A stretch of DNA of 64,000 nt, taken from the NCBI RefSeq assembly GCF_001021975.1, contig NZ_CP009928.1:4220001-4284000 (forward strand). Direction: 5' to 3'. Below are positions 9,346 to 18,763 of this stretch, piece after piece. Position numbers and translations under genes: made by a program. Within the stretch, counting starts at the first letter, position 1, and every line of letters begins with the position of its first letter. The notes below the pieces were generated by a model. It was not told where the DNA came from, searched no databases, and saw only the letters and a list, made by a program, of their open reading frames with translations. Origin of the DNA: Chryseobacterium gallinarum. GTDB lineage: Bacteria; Bacteroidota; Bacteroidia; Flavobacteriales; Weeksellaceae.

Positions 9346-10752
9346 TCAGCTATTATATAAAGCTATGTATTTTTCCGCAGATTTCTCCCATGCAAAATCA
9401 AAATTCATATTGGCATGAATAAGATTTTCCATCATTCCTTTTTGATTATAGACTCCCAGCGCCCTATTCATTGCATGGACAATATCATCTACGCCCGGGT
9501 AAGTAAAATTCAACCCTGCTCCTCCTGTGGAAATGTCTTCTACGGTATCCTTAAGTCCTCCCGTATATCTTACTACAGGAACGGTTCCGTATCGCATCGA
9601 ATACATCTGATTCAATCCGCAAGGTTCCACTCTTGAGGGCATCAGAAGAAAATCTGCAGATGCATAGATTTTATGAGAAAGGTGCTCTTTATATCCAAGA
9701 TCCAATGCAAAATTGGTATAGGTATAATCATATTCTTTCAGTTTATTCTCTATATAAGTATTTCCTGAACCCAGAATCATGATGTTTAAAGCGCCATAGC
9801 TTTGCTTGATACTTTTCCACACGACATCAGGCAAGAGATCTGCACCTTTTTCAGTAGCAAACCTTCCGATAAAAGCAAATAAAGGAAGTTCAGGTTTAAG
9901 CCCGTATTCTTTGCATAATTTCTCTTTATTTTTTTTCTTTTGGGCAACGGCATTTTTACTGGTGAAATTAAAATCAAGCATCGGATCTGTTTCAGGATTC
10001 CAGACTTCTGTATCAATACCGTTGATAATTCCGTAAGCCTTTCCGAATTCCTGACGGACCAGACTTTCCAATCCTCTGAAACTGATAAAAAGTTCCTCCA
10101 GATATCCTTCGGAAACCGTGGTAAAAGCATGAGAACATTTAATCATACTGGCCAGCGGATTAATCAATCCGTTCCAATCCATAAGTCCCCACTTATACCG
10201 GTCAAAAGACGGCATGTAATTCGCCATATCCCAGCTCATCATTCCCTGATACTCCCCATTATGAATAGTCCCGATAGTCTTTACCCCTTTCAGGGATATA
10301 AATTCGGGGCAATTTTCAATCATAAAAGGGACCAGACCTGTATGATAATCATGGCAATGCAAAATATCCGGCCGGATTTCCATTGCACACATCCAATGCA
10401 ACAGCCCCTGCTGAAAGGCCAGGAACTGAAAACTTTCATCCTGATATCCATAGGGATTATCCCTGTCCAGCAATCCGGGAATTTTCACCATATATAATCC
10501 GAATCCCAGCGCATCGTTTTTTTCTTTTAAAATCTGAACCTGGAGCATGTTAGGTCCCTGATGAATAAAACCATCAAAAACAAGCTCAAACTCATGGTCA
10601 TACACGAAAGGTTTATTATACCAGGGCATTACTACCCTGGCATCTACTCCTTTTATTTTATTCTGATATTTCGGAAGGGCCCCTACTACATCTGCAAGTC
10701 CTCCTACTTTGGCTACAGGATAACATTCTGTACTTAAATGATAGACAACCAT
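9346..10752 (-). CDS. glgA: Glycogen synthase (ADP-glucose type, GT5)
   Basis: The enzyme transfers glucose from ADP-glucose to the growing alpha-1,4-glucan. The 468-residue protein has the GT5 N-terminal loop YPVAKVGGLADVVGALPK with the KxGG nucleotide-binding motif. It also has the C-terminal GT-B signature PSRVEPCGLNQMYSMRYG, with the conserved glutamate that binds the donor. The start codon is one base past the glgB stop, so the two genes are translationally coupled. Together with glgC and glgB the operon covers synthesis and branching. No glycogen phosphorylase or debranching gene is present in the window. Confidence 0.95.
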   Translation of the reverse strand: MVVYHLSTECYPVAKVGGLADVVGALPKYQNKIKGVDARVVMPWYNKPFVYDHEFELVFDGFIHQGPNMLQVQILKEKNDALGFGLYMVKIPGLLDRDNPYGYQDESFQFLAFQQGLLHWMCAMEIRPDILHCHDYHTGLVPFMIENCPEFISLKGVKTIGTIHNGEYQGMMSWDMANYMPSFDRYKWGLMDWNGLINPLASMIKCSHAFTTVSEGYLEELFISFRGLESLVRQEFGKAYGIINGIDTEVWNPETDPMLDFNFTSKNAVAQKKKNKEKLCKEYGLKPELPLFAFIGRFATEKGADLLPDVVWKSIKQSYGALNIMILGSGNTYIENKLKEYDYTYTNFALDLGYKEHLSHKIYASADFLLMPSRVEPCGLNQMYSMRYGTVPVVRYTGGLKDTVEDISTGGAGLNFTYPGVDDIVHAMNRALGVYNQKGMMENLIHANMNFDFAWEKSAEKYIALYNS

Positions 10753-10753
10753 T

Positions 10754-12703
10754 TTATCTTTTGTGTTTAATTCTGTGCAATTTATATTTTTTATCTTTTT
10801 TCTGTTTCAAAATAACTCCTGCTAACGGGGGCAGCTTTATTGTTATTGTTTTCTGATACCCTCGCCATTCTTCATATTTCTCTTCCAGGATTTCAGGATT
10901 CACTCCGCTACCACCGTATTCCATATCATCTGAATTTAAAACCACGTCCCAATGTGTTCCCGTATGAGTCCCGATTTTATAGTCAAGCACCCTGGGAGCC
11001 AGATTAAGAATCACCATACAAACATCATCCCTCCTTTTCCCTTTCCTTACATATACGTATATTGAATTTTCCAGATCATCAGCCTCCACCCATTCAAAAC
11101 CGGCTTTCTCAAACTGATTTTCATAAAGTGCAGATTCTGTCCTGTAGAGATGGTTCAGCTCCTTTACAAGCGTCTGTAATCCTTTATGGACAGGATATTC
11201 CAGCAGATGCCAATCCAGGCTTCGGGTAAAATTCCATTCACTGGTTTGTCCGAACTCATCTCCCATAAAAAGCAGTTTGGCCCCCGGATGGGTAAACATA
11301 TATACATACAAGGTACGAAGATTAGCAAACTTCTGCCACTCATCACCTCTCATTTTGTAAATTAAGCTTGCTTTTCCATGCACCACCTCATCATGGGACA
11401 AGGGCATCATATAATTTTCATTATACATGTACATAGAAGCAAATGTAAGCTTATAATGATGAAATTTCCTGTTGATAAAATCTTCCTTAAAATAATCCAG
11501 CGTGTCATGCATCCATCCCATCATCCATTTCATTCCGAAGCCCACCCCGCCATCATGAACAGGTTTTGTAAGCATAGGAAAATCTGAGCTTTCTTCTGCT
11601 ATGGTTATAATATGATCCCCGAATTCCTTATATACTGCTGTATTGAATTCCTCCAGGAAAGTTTTTGCTTCGAGATTTACATTTCCTCCGTATATATTGG
11701 GTTCCCATTCTCCTTCGTTCCGGGAATAGTCCAGATGAAGCATTGAAGTTACTGCATCTACCCGTAATCCGTCAGTATGATACCGGTCCAGCCAGAACAT
11801 GGCATTGGAAATAAGGAAAGATTTTACCTCATTTCTTCCGTAATTGAAAATATAAGATTTCCAGTCGGGATGAAAACCTTTTCTGGGATCTTCGTGTTCA
11901 TAGAGATGGGTACCGTCAAAACGATGAAGTCCGTTGGCATCTCCCGGAAAGTGGGAAGGTACCCAATCCAGAATAACCCCGATATCATTCTGATGGAGCT
12001 CATCAATCAGAAACATCAGATCCTGAGGTGAGCCAAAACGTGAAGTCGCTGCATAAAAACCTGTAATCTGATATCCCCAGCTGGGATCATACGGATACTC
12101 CATTACCGGCATAAACTCCACATGGGTAAACTCCATTTCTTTAATATAGGGAATAAGTTTTTGGGCAATATCACGATAATTTAAAAACCGTTCGGGGGCA
12201 TCTTTATCTCTTATCCATGATCCCAGATGCATTTCATATACGGATAGCGGGGCCTTCAGGCTATTTTTTTTCCATCTTTTTTCCATCCATCCTGCGTCAT
12301 TCCATTCATACCAGGTGGTAGAAACCAATGAGGCGGCCTGAATATTTTGCTCCCAGCTTAAAGCATAAGGGTCACTTTTTTCCAGGATTTCACCTCTTGC
12401 CGTTTCAATAGCATATTTGTATAACGTTCCCCAGGTAAGTCCTTCTATAAATCCTTCCCAGATCCCTGATCCGTCCCATCTCGGAAACAGGATATGATCT
12501 TTATGATTCCAGTTATTAAAATTCCCGATCACGGAAACTTTTTTTGCATGGGGTGCCCAGACTGAAAAGTAGACGCCTTGTATACCGTCCTTCTCTACAG
12601 AATGGGCTCCGAATTTACCGTATAGCTTATAGTGCCTGCCTTCTTTGAAAAGGTACACATCATGATCAGTGAAAAGCGTATAGGTTTTAACAGAATTCAT
12701 CAA
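10754..12703 (-). CDS. glgB: 1,4-alpha-glucan branching enzyme
   Basis: The 649-residue GH13 enzyme introduces alpha-1,6 branches into glycogen. An N-terminal CBM48/E-set domain is visible (VWAPHAKKVSVIGNFNNWN). The catalytic barrel has the four GH13 regions: DWVPSHF, DGLRVDAV with the nucleophile Asp, ITIAEESSDFP with the acid/base Glu, and MPLSHDEVVHG. An all-beta C-terminal domain follows. It is first in the operon. Its upstream region (12704-12901) is shared with a divergent esterase gene that has a similar glucan-binding-type N-terminal module. Confidence 0.95.
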   Translation of the reverse strand: MMNSVKTYTLFTDHDVYLFKEGRHYKLYGKFGAHSVEKDGIQGVYFSVWAPHAKKVSVIGNFNNWNHKDHILFPRWDGSGIWEGFIEGLTWGTLYKYAIETARGEILEKSDPYALSWEQNIQAASLVSTTWYEWNDAGWMEKRWKKNSLKAPLSVYEMHLGSWIRDKDAPERFLNYRDIAQKLIPYIKEMEFTHVEFMPVMEYPYDPSWGYQITGFYAATSRFGSPQDLMFLIDELHQNDIGVILDWVPSHFPGDANGLHRFDGTHLYEHEDPRKGFHPDWKSYIFNYGRNEVKSFLISNAMFWLDRYHTDGLRVDAVTSMLHLDYSRNEGEWEPNIYGGNVNLEAKTFLEEFNTAVYKEFGDHIITIAEESSDFPMLTKPVHDGGVGFGMKWMMGWMHDTLDYFKEDFINRKFHHYKLTFASMYMYNENYMMPLSHDEVVHGKASLIYKMRGDEWQKFANLRTLYVYMFTHPGAKLLFMGDEFGQTSEWNFTRSLDWHLLEYPVHKGLQTLVKELNHLYRTESALYENQFEKAGFEWVEADDLENSIYVYVRKGKRRDDVCMVILNLAPRVLDYKIGTHTGTHWDVVLNSDDMEYGGSGVNPEILEEKYEEWRGYQKTITIKLPPLAGVILKQKKDKKYKLHRIKHKR

Positions 12704-12901
12704 GACCGGTTTGTATTTATATTTTCTCTGAAACTACGAAAAATACTGACAACAGCGGTTAATAATTAATCAAATAATCGTCAAGTTAATTTTTCTTCTC
12801 CACTCAATCTATCAAATATATCATTTTTTAAACTCACTTTTTTATGATTTCGAAACAAACTTTTTTATAAATTTAGCATCAACATTAACTAAACACACAC
12901 G

Positions 12902-14023
12902 ATGAGGTTTGAACTGTATACAGATGAAAAAGATGATAGACCTGTATTTATCACGGGAAATTTCAACAATTGGAATCCTAAAGACTACAACTATCAGCTC
13001 AAACAGAAAAATTCCAACACTTACTTTACAGAGATAGACAACCGGATTCTCCCGGACGAAATTGAATATAAATTTACCAAAGGAGGCTGGGAAAACGTAG
13101 AACTGGACCAATATGGAAATATCACTCCCAACCGGAAAGTAAAATTAACAGCAGGAAAAACCTGTGATACGGTTGAAAAATGGAGGCTGAACTGGGGGCC
13201 TTTCAAAGATGAGTTCTTTCCCATCGCTGAAGTAATTTCTGAAGAGTTTTATATTCCCCAGCTCGACCGGTACCGTAAAGTATGGGCCCTGCTTCCCCAT
13301 GATTATTATGTATCCAATAAAAGCTATCCGGTTTTATACCTTCAGGATGCTCAGAACCTTTTCAATGAAGGCAGCGGTTTCGGAAACTGGGAAATTGATA
13401 AAAAACTCTCTATTCTTTCGGAATACGGGCGTGGTGACCTGATCATTATTGCAATAGAACATGGAAGTGAAGAAAGAATTAAAGAATATATTTTTGATAA
13501 TGATAACGTTGCCAATGGCTCTGAGGGCAAAAAATACATCCGCTTCATTGCCGACACCTTAAAGCCCTTTGTAGACGAAAACTACCGTACTAAAAAAGAT
13601 CGTGAAAATACAGGTATTGGCGGCAGCTCATTAGGTGCCCTTATCAGCATTTACAGTGGTTTCCTTTACCCGGAAGTATATTCTAAATTGTTGATTTTTT
13701 CCCCCTCACTCTGGGTAGAACCTAATAATAATTTTCCCATGATGAACTTCAGGGTTCCTTTTAAAACAAAAATCTATTTATATGGCGGAGGGCAGGAAGG
13801 TTCTAAAATGGTCAAAAGAATTCATATTTTCGAAGAGTATCTGAAAAGATGGGAAAAGAAAAACCTTTTTGATTTTGAATTCAGGACCAATATTAATCCT
13901 GAAGGTACACACAATGAATTTTATTGGTCCCAGGAATTTCCAAGAGCCATCGAATGGCTGTTTTATGACAATACTGAAAACCCGGTAGAAGTAAAACCTC
14001 AGCAACAAAGCATTAAGAACTAA
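12902..14023 (+). CDS. E-set plus alpha/beta-hydrolase esterase
   Basis: The protein has 373 residues in two modules. Residues 1 to about 95 look like an early-set/CBM48-type domain (PVFITGNFNNWNPKDYNY), close to the one in glgB. Residues from about 115 form an esterase-D/enterochelin-esterase-like alpha/beta hydrolase with RKVWALLPHDYY, the oxyanion region YPVLYLQDAQ and a nucleophile elbow GIGGSSLGA (Ser243). A late His lies near GTHNEFYW. No signal peptide is seen, so it is probably cytoplasmic. It is divergent from glgB and only four bases ahead of the aminopeptidase gene, so it is tied to the peptide/ligase block rather than to glycogen. The substrate is unknown. It could hydrolyse an ester or amide of the product made by the neighbouring ligases. 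Confidence 0.85.
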   Translation: MRFELYTDEKDDRPVFITGNFNNWNPKDYNYQLKQKNSNTYFTEIDNRILPDEIEYKFTKGGWENVELDQYGNITPNRKVKLTAGKTCDTVEKWRLNWGPFKDEFFPIAEVISEEFYIPQLDRYRKVWALLPHDYYVSNKSYPVLYLQDAQNLFNEGSGFGNWEIDKKLSILSEYGRGDLIIIAIEHGSEERIKEYIFDNDNVANGSEGKKYIRFIADTLKPFVDENYRTKKDRENTGIGGSSLGALISIYSGFLYPEVYSKLLIFSPSLWVEPNNNFPMMNFRVPFKTKIYLYGGGQEGSKMVKRIHIFEEYLKRWEKKNLFDFEFRTNINPEGTHNEFYWSQEFPRAIEWLFYDNTENPVEVKPQQQSIKN

Positions 14024-14027
14024 TTTT

Positions 14028-15443
14028 ATGAAACTAATCAATAAAAAAAATAAAAACTACACTCAGGTTTTCCAGTTGTTCACTGAAGAAGAATGGATAA
14101 AATCAGGGAAAAATTTCAACAAAAACATAGATACATTTTTCACAGGGAAAAAGCATGAGGTTTTCATCAGTACTCATGAAGAGGGAATTATCTACTTTAT
14201 TGGTCTGGGAAAATCCACCTTTCAGAATTTCGAGATTCAGCAGGTGGCCGTGAAGTTCTCACAAACCCAAAAAGAAAAGCTACAAAATGTTCCAACATTA
14301 ATGATTGCAGATTTTCTTAACGAAAAACAATTTGAAGAGTTTGTAAAAGGATTGCTTATCGGAACCTATCATTACCCTTTTGAAAAAAGCCATCCTTTCT
14401 GGTCCCCTAAATTTGAACTTCATTTCGAAAACCTGAGCCAGAAAAAACTAGATCATATCATCCAAAGATCAGAAGCGATCAGCAATGGACAAATTGCCTG
14501 CCAGGAATGGCTGAATAAACCCGCAAACCTTAAAAAACCGGATACTTTCAGTCTGTACCTTAAAAACCTTGCTAAAAAATATGATTTAAAATATACGGTT
14601 TTCAACAGAAAGAAGTGTGAAGAGATAGGACTGGGTGCATATCTGGCCGTCAATCAGGCGAGTGCGTATGATGCAGCATTCACCATCCTGGAATATAAAA
14701 CCACGGTAAAAAATGCCAAAACATTTGGCTTGGTGGGAAAATGTGTACTGTTTGACACCGGAGGAATTTCCCTGAAACCCTTTACCAATATGCATTATAT
14801 GAAATCTGACTTGGGTGGGGCAACCGCTGTTTTGGGAACTTTAATCTACGCTGCAGAAATGAATCTGCCCGTTAATATCATCGCTGTTCTTCCTATCACA
14901 GATAATGCTATTTCTGAAAAAGCCCTGCTTCCAAGTGATGTTATTACAGCCTACAACGGGAAGACCATTGAGGTTATGGATACTGATGCCGAAGGCAGGC
15001 TGATTCTTGCCGATGGGCTTTCGTACTTAGCCAAAAACTATAAAACAGATTTCCTTATTGATCTGGCCACTTTGACAGGAAGTTCGGTAAGGATGTTTGG
15101 GGACACCTGCGGGGCACTTTTTTCCAACAATGAAGAACTGAAAAACCTTTTGATAAAGTCTGGAGACCAAACCAATCAAAGGCTCTGGAATCTGCCATTG
15201 TGGGAGGTTTGGAAAGACGATATACAGTCTGACGTAGCCGACTTGAAAAACATGTCCCTAAAACCTGTTGGAGATTGTATTATCGCTGCCAAATTCTTAG
15301 AGCATTTCATTGAAGGCCATTCTAAATGGGCTCATCTGGATATTGCAGGTGTGGCATTCGGAAATGTAGGCTATGCCAAGGAAAAAGCGGCTACTGGTTT
15401 TGGTGTCCAATTGCTGGTGAATTTAATCGAAAATTATCACTAA
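14028..15443 (+). CDS. M17-family leucyl aminopeptidase
   Basis: This is a di-metal aminopeptidase of 471 residues, probably a cytoplasmic hexamer as in PepA. The C-terminal catalytic domain keeps the metal and active-site residues: VGKCVLFDTGGISLKP (Lys238, Asp243), MKSDLGGA (Asp261) and DTDAEGRL (Asp320, Glu322, Arg324). The last motif is usually NTDAEGRL. The first residue is Asp here, a mild variant. The N-terminal domain (1-150) is divergent. It follows the esterase gene by four bases, so the two are surely co-transcribed. In this context it may trim peptides or dipeptides released from the product of the ligases. Confidence 0.92.
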   Translation: MKLINKKNKNYTQVFQLFTEEEWIKSGKNFNKNIDTFFTGKKHEVFISTHEEGIIYFIGLGKSTFQNFEIQQVAVKFSQTQKEKLQNVPTLMIADFLNEKQFEEFVKGLLIGTYHYPFEKSHPFWSPKFELHFENLSQKKLDHIIQRSEAISNGQIACQEWLNKPANLKKPDTFSLYLKNLAKKYDLKYTVFNRKKCEEIGLGAYLAVNQASAYDAAFTILEYKTTVKNAKTFGLVGKCVLFDTGGISLKPFTNMHYMKSDLGGATAVLGTLIYAAEMNLPVNIIAVLPITDNAISEKALLPSDVITAYNGKTIEVMDTDAEGRLILADGLSYLAKNYKTDFLIDLATLTGSSVRMFGDTCGALFSNNEELKNLLIKSGDQTNQRLWNLPLWEVWKDDIQSDVADLKNMSLKPVGDCIIAAKFLEHFIEGHSKWAHLDIAGVAFGNVGYAKEKAATGFGVQLLVNLIENYH

Positions 15444-15583
15444 AAATTAGTTTATTACAAAAATTCTCTGTATACTTGATTAGTAGTTTTCAAAAGTACA
15501 TCATATTTTCATTTTTGATATTAATCAAACAATAAAGATTTGCTTTTATTTTTGATAATCTACTAAAATTAAAAAAACATTAT

Positions 15584-16798
15584 ATGGAGGAGAAAATTAT
15601 TGTATGCATTTCGTGCTATTACAAAGGCTACGATTTCATGGACGAAATGAAGAAGCTTGGTAATAAAATCATCTTAGTAACATCAGAGAACCTTAAAGAA
15701 AAAAACTGGCCCTGGCATGCTATTGAAGAGGCATATTATATGCCTGAGCTCAAACCGTCCGTCTGGAACCTGGAACATCTGATCCAGGGATTTTCACACC
15801 TGATGAAAACAAGGAAAATAGACGCGGTAGTTGCTCTTGATGATTATGATGTGGAAAAAGCAGCCCTGATCCGGGAAACCTTTCGTATTCCGGGAATGGG
15901 ACAAACTACCCATCGTTATTTCAGAGATAAACTGGCTATGCGGCAAAAAGCAAAAGAATCAGACATCAACGTTCCGGAGTTCACAGCAGTCTTTAATGAT
16001 GATATAGTAAATGATTTTGTAGACAGAACACCTCCCCCCTGGGTATTGAAACCCCGGTCGGAAGCATCTGCATCAGGTATCAAAAAAATTACTTCCAAAG
16101 AACAGCTTTTTGAAGCTTTGGACACATTGGGAGAAGAGCGTCATCTTTTTTTGCTGGAAAGTTTTAAACCCGGAGATGTATATCATGTAGACAGTCTGAC
16201 CTTCCATAAAGAAATCGTATTTACTTCCGCTTCCAGATACCTTGCTCCACCTATGCAGGTATCCCATGAAGGAGGGGTATTCAGGTCCAAAACATTAGGA
16301 AGAGATTCTGAAGAATTTAAAGCACTGGAGGAGGTTAATGCCAGAGTACTATCCGGATTTGGTCTTATCAATGGAGCTACCCATACGGAGTTTATCCGGG
16401 GGAAAGAAGATGGAAAATGGTATTTCCTGGAAACCTCATCAAGAGTTGGAGGGGCCCATATCCCCGATTTGGTAGAAGCTTCCAGCGGGATCAATATCTG
16501 GAGAGAATGGGCAAGGATTGAAGATGCCCTTTTAAGAGGTAAGAGTTATCATATCTCCCCTCCTGCAGAATATTATTCGGGATTAATTGTTGCTCTGATT
16601 AAAGATAGAGAACCTGATTACAGCCAATTTGAATGCGAAGAAGCAGTAAAATTTCTTCCGATAGATTACCATGTAGGGATAGTTTATAAATCCCCTGATG
16701 CTGATATTATACAGGAAAGGTTAGACAGTGCTGCTAAAAAGATCCATACGGAAATGTTGAATATCCTGCCTCCCAAAAGCAGTAAACTGAGCAGCTAA
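15584..16798 (+). CDS. ATP-grasp ligase (first)
   Basis: The 404-residue protein has the biotin-carboxylase/carbamoyl-phosphate-like ATP-grasp layout. A preATP Rossmann-like domain covers about 1-110 (KIIVCISCYYKG, DAVVALDDYDVEKAAL). The ATP-binding lysine lies in PPWVLKPRSEASASG (Lys156), and FLETSSRVGGAH (about 281-292) supplies the metal-binding Glu and the loop arginine. Such enzymes activate a carboxylate as acyl phosphate and join it to an amine or thiol. The substrates cannot be read from sequence. It is preceded by a 140-base gap and followed 25 bases later by an esterase gene. The fold is well supported. The pathway role is inferred. Confidence 0.88.
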   Translation: MEEKIIVCISCYYKGYDFMDEMKKLGNKIILVTSENLKEKNWPWHAIEEAYYMPELKPSVWNLEHLIQGFSHLMKTRKIDAVVALDDYDVEKAALIRETFRIPGMGQTTHRYFRDKLAMRQKAKESDINVPEFTAVFNDDIVNDFVDRTPPPWVLKPRSEASASGIKKITSKEQLFEALDTLGEERHLFLLESFKPGDVYHVDSLTFHKEIVFTSASRYLAPPMQVSHEGGVFRSKTLGRDSEEFKALEEVNARVLSGFGLINGATHTEFIRGKEDGKWYFLETSSRVGGAHIPDLVEASSGINIWREWARIEDALLRGKSYHISPPAEYYSGLIVALIKDREPDYSQFECEEAVKFLPIDYHVGIVYKSPDADIIQERLDSAAKKIHTEMLNILPPKSSKLSS

Positions 16799-16823
16799 TT
16801 CATAATTATTAAACATGTAATCA

Positions 16824-17537
16824 ATGCCTCAAACAGAACACACGGAATATTATTCAAACATACTAGGTGTAAGCCTTAAAGTAGAAGTAACCGGACATTA
16901 CGGCTACCCTATTATTATGTTTCCTACCTCACAGGGACAATACACCCAAAACCATGATTTTCACCTTAACGGAAGTATCAATTGGTTTATTGAGCAGGGG
17001 AAAGTAAAGCTTTATAATATTCAGACCATTGATAGCTGGAGTTTTTATGATGACAAAATACCTCCTAAACAAAGGATAAGGAACTACGAGCGGTATGTAC
17101 AGTTTCTGATCAAAGAATTTGTGCCTTATATCCAGAAACTTCATAAAGTTCATCGTGTGGCCGTAGCCGGAGCCAGTTTCGGAGGTTATCATGCGGCCAA
17201 TTTTGCTTTCAGGTTTCCGGATGTCGTATCGCACTTATTCTGTCTTTCAGGAGCGTTCAGTATCAGAAATTTCATGGATGGATACTCCGATGATCTGGTC
17301 TATTTCAACTGCCCCAGAGAGTTTGTAAGAAATGATGAGGCCTGGAAATACAAGCACATGCATATTGTTCTGAGCACTTCCGATCAGGATATCTGTAAAG
17401 ATAAAAATGTTGAAATGGCTGAAATTTTAAGAATAAAAGGGATAGATTTCTGGTACGATGAAAGAAAATGGATCGGTCATGACTGGCCGCTGTGGAGAAT
17501 GGTTTTTCCAACATTTATCGGAGCCTATTTCTCTTAA
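16824..17537 (+). CDS. Esterase-like alpha/beta hydrolase
   Basis: The protein has 237 residues without a signal peptide. The nucleophile elbow is AVAGASFGGYHA (Ser118), and a late histidine lies in WIGHDWPLW. The strand YPIIMFPTSQGQ precedes the oxyanion loop. It resembles the esterase-D/mycolyltransferase-like superfamily also represented by the first gene of this block, but lacks the E-set module. It is 25 bases after the first ATP-grasp gene, so it is likely translated from the same message. A hydrolase paired with a ligase suggests editing or release of an acyl intermediate, but that is a guess. Confidence 0.85.
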   Translation: MPQTEHTEYYSNILGVSLKVEVTGHYGYPIIMFPTSQGQYTQNHDFHLNGSINWFIEQGKVKLYNIQTIDSWSFYDDKIPPKQRIRNYERYVQFLIKEFVPYIQKLHKVHRVAVAGASFGGYHAANFAFRFPDVVSHLFCLSGAFSIRNFMDGYSDDLVYFNCPREFVRNDEAWKYKHMHIVLSTSDQDICKDKNVEMAEILRIKGIDFWYDERKWIGHDWPLWRMVFPTFIGAYFS

Positions 17538-17547
17538 AATTTTATAG

Positions 17548-17608
17548 CACTTAAAATTATTTTAAAGAACTGCTAACTGTTTAAGAAGTGTACTTAAGTC
17601 TTTGAAAA
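17548..17608. repeat. Intergenic element, copy A
   Basis: This AT-rich stretch matches a second copy at 20786-20846. In the core, 17573-17599 and 20810-20836, I count 24 of 27 identical bases, including CTAACTGTTTAA and the palindrome ACTTAAGT. The core begins 206 bases before the ATG of the second ATP-grasp gene. Copy B begins 203 bases before the ATG of the third ligase-like gene. The equal distance suggests a shared promoter or leader. A generic dispersed repeat is the alternative. Confidence 0.6.
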
Positions 17609-17778
17609 TTTGGTTTCAATTTTCCGGATTTCACAATTGAAGACGTAATATTCTCTTCCCCGGGGATGCAGATGAAATATCTGGCTGAGTGGTAAAAAGG
17701 TGATATTTAAAACAGGACCGCAGAAATTATGACACTTATAAAAAATCAACAGAATATACACCATTAAAAACAAAAATT

Positions 17779-18732
17779 ATGACAAAAAAAGTAGGAATTC
17801 TATTCGGTATGGAAGACACCTTTCCCTGGGCATTTATAGATAAAGTAAATGAACTGGGAGGTGGAGAAATCGTAGCCGAACCTGTTACCATTGACAAACT
17901 GGAACAGGGTGCAGATTATGGCTATGCGGTAATCATCGACAGAATTTCACAGGATGTTCCCTTTTACAGGGCTTATTTGAAAAATGCAGCGCTTAATGGC
18001 ACTTACGTGATCAACAATCCGTTCTGGTGGAGTGCTGATGAAAAGTTTTTCAATAATGCCCTGATGACCAAACTGGGAATCCCCCTTCCAAAAACAGTAT
18101 TACTGCCTTCCCATGAAAGGCCTGCCAATACTTCGGAAACTTCATTCAGGAATTTGAAATTCCCTCACGATTGGGAATACATCTTCAGCTATATTGGTTT
18201 TCCGGCCTATATGAAGCCTCACGACGGAGGAGGATGGAGAAATGTATACAGGGTGGAAAATCCGGATGATCTTTGGAATAAACTGGGAGAAACGGAACAA
18301 CTGGTAATGATGGTTCAGGAAGAGATTGTCTTTGATGATTACTACAGAGTTTATTGCCTGGGCAGAAAATATGTTCATATTATGCCCTATGAACCCAGAA
18401 ATGCTCCGCATTTACGATATGAAACAACTCATAAAACACAAGGAGAAGAACTGGAAAAATTACTGAAAACCATTCATGATTACACCATTACAATGAATGA
18501 AGCCCTAGGCTATGATTTCAATACGGTGGAATTTGCCGTGAGGGACGGTATTCCTTACGCTATCGATTTTTGCAACCCAGCTCCTGATGCAGACAGGAAT
18601 TCCGTAGGAGAAGAAAATTTTGCGTGGATCATAGAACATGCTGCAAAACTGGCTGTGGAAAAAGCCAAAGAATATGTTCCGGGGAAACCTAATATCGCCT
18701 GGGGAACCTTTGTAAGGGATTCAATACAATAA
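17779..18732 (+). CDS. ATP-grasp ligase (second)
   Basis: The protein has 317 residues. The N-terminus (KKVGILFGMEDTFPWAFI) is a preATP-grasp domain. The ATP-binding lysine is in AYMKPHDGGGW (Lys146), and the metal site is in YAIDFCNPAPDAD (Asp263, Asn266). It is not closely similar to the first ATP-grasp protein by eye, so the two probably use different substrates. The second ligand pair has Asp where many ATP-grasp enzymes have Glu. It opens a tight set with the GCS2-type ligase (31-base gap) and the amidotransferase-like gene (33-base gap). Fold confident, reaction unknown. Confidence 0.85.
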   Translation: MTKKVGILFGMEDTFPWAFIDKVNELGGGEIVAEPVTIDKLEQGADYGYAVIIDRISQDVPFYRAYLKNAALNGTYVINNPFWWSADEKFFNNALMTKLGIPLPKTVLLPSHERPANTSETSFRNLKFPHDWEYIFSYIGFPAYMKPHDGGGWRNVYRVENPDDLWNKLGETEQLVMMVQEEIVFDDYYRVYCLGRKYVHIMPYEPRNAPHLRYETTHKTQGEELEKLLKTIHDYTITMNEALGYDFNTVEFAVRDGIPYAIDFCNPAPDADRNSVGEENFAWIIEHAAKLAVEKAKEYVPGKPNIAWGTFVRDSIQ

Positions 18733-18763
18733 CATTGAACATAAATAAAAAAACACAAGAAAA

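Noticed and set aside
9940..10497. A 185-codon open frame opposite glgA
   Set aside because: glgA is fully conserved here, and the antisense frame has no start context or motif.
17537..17779. A small gene in the gap ahead of the second ATP-grasp gene
   Set aside because: Only frames under 15 codons are open there. The repeated element explains the conserved part.
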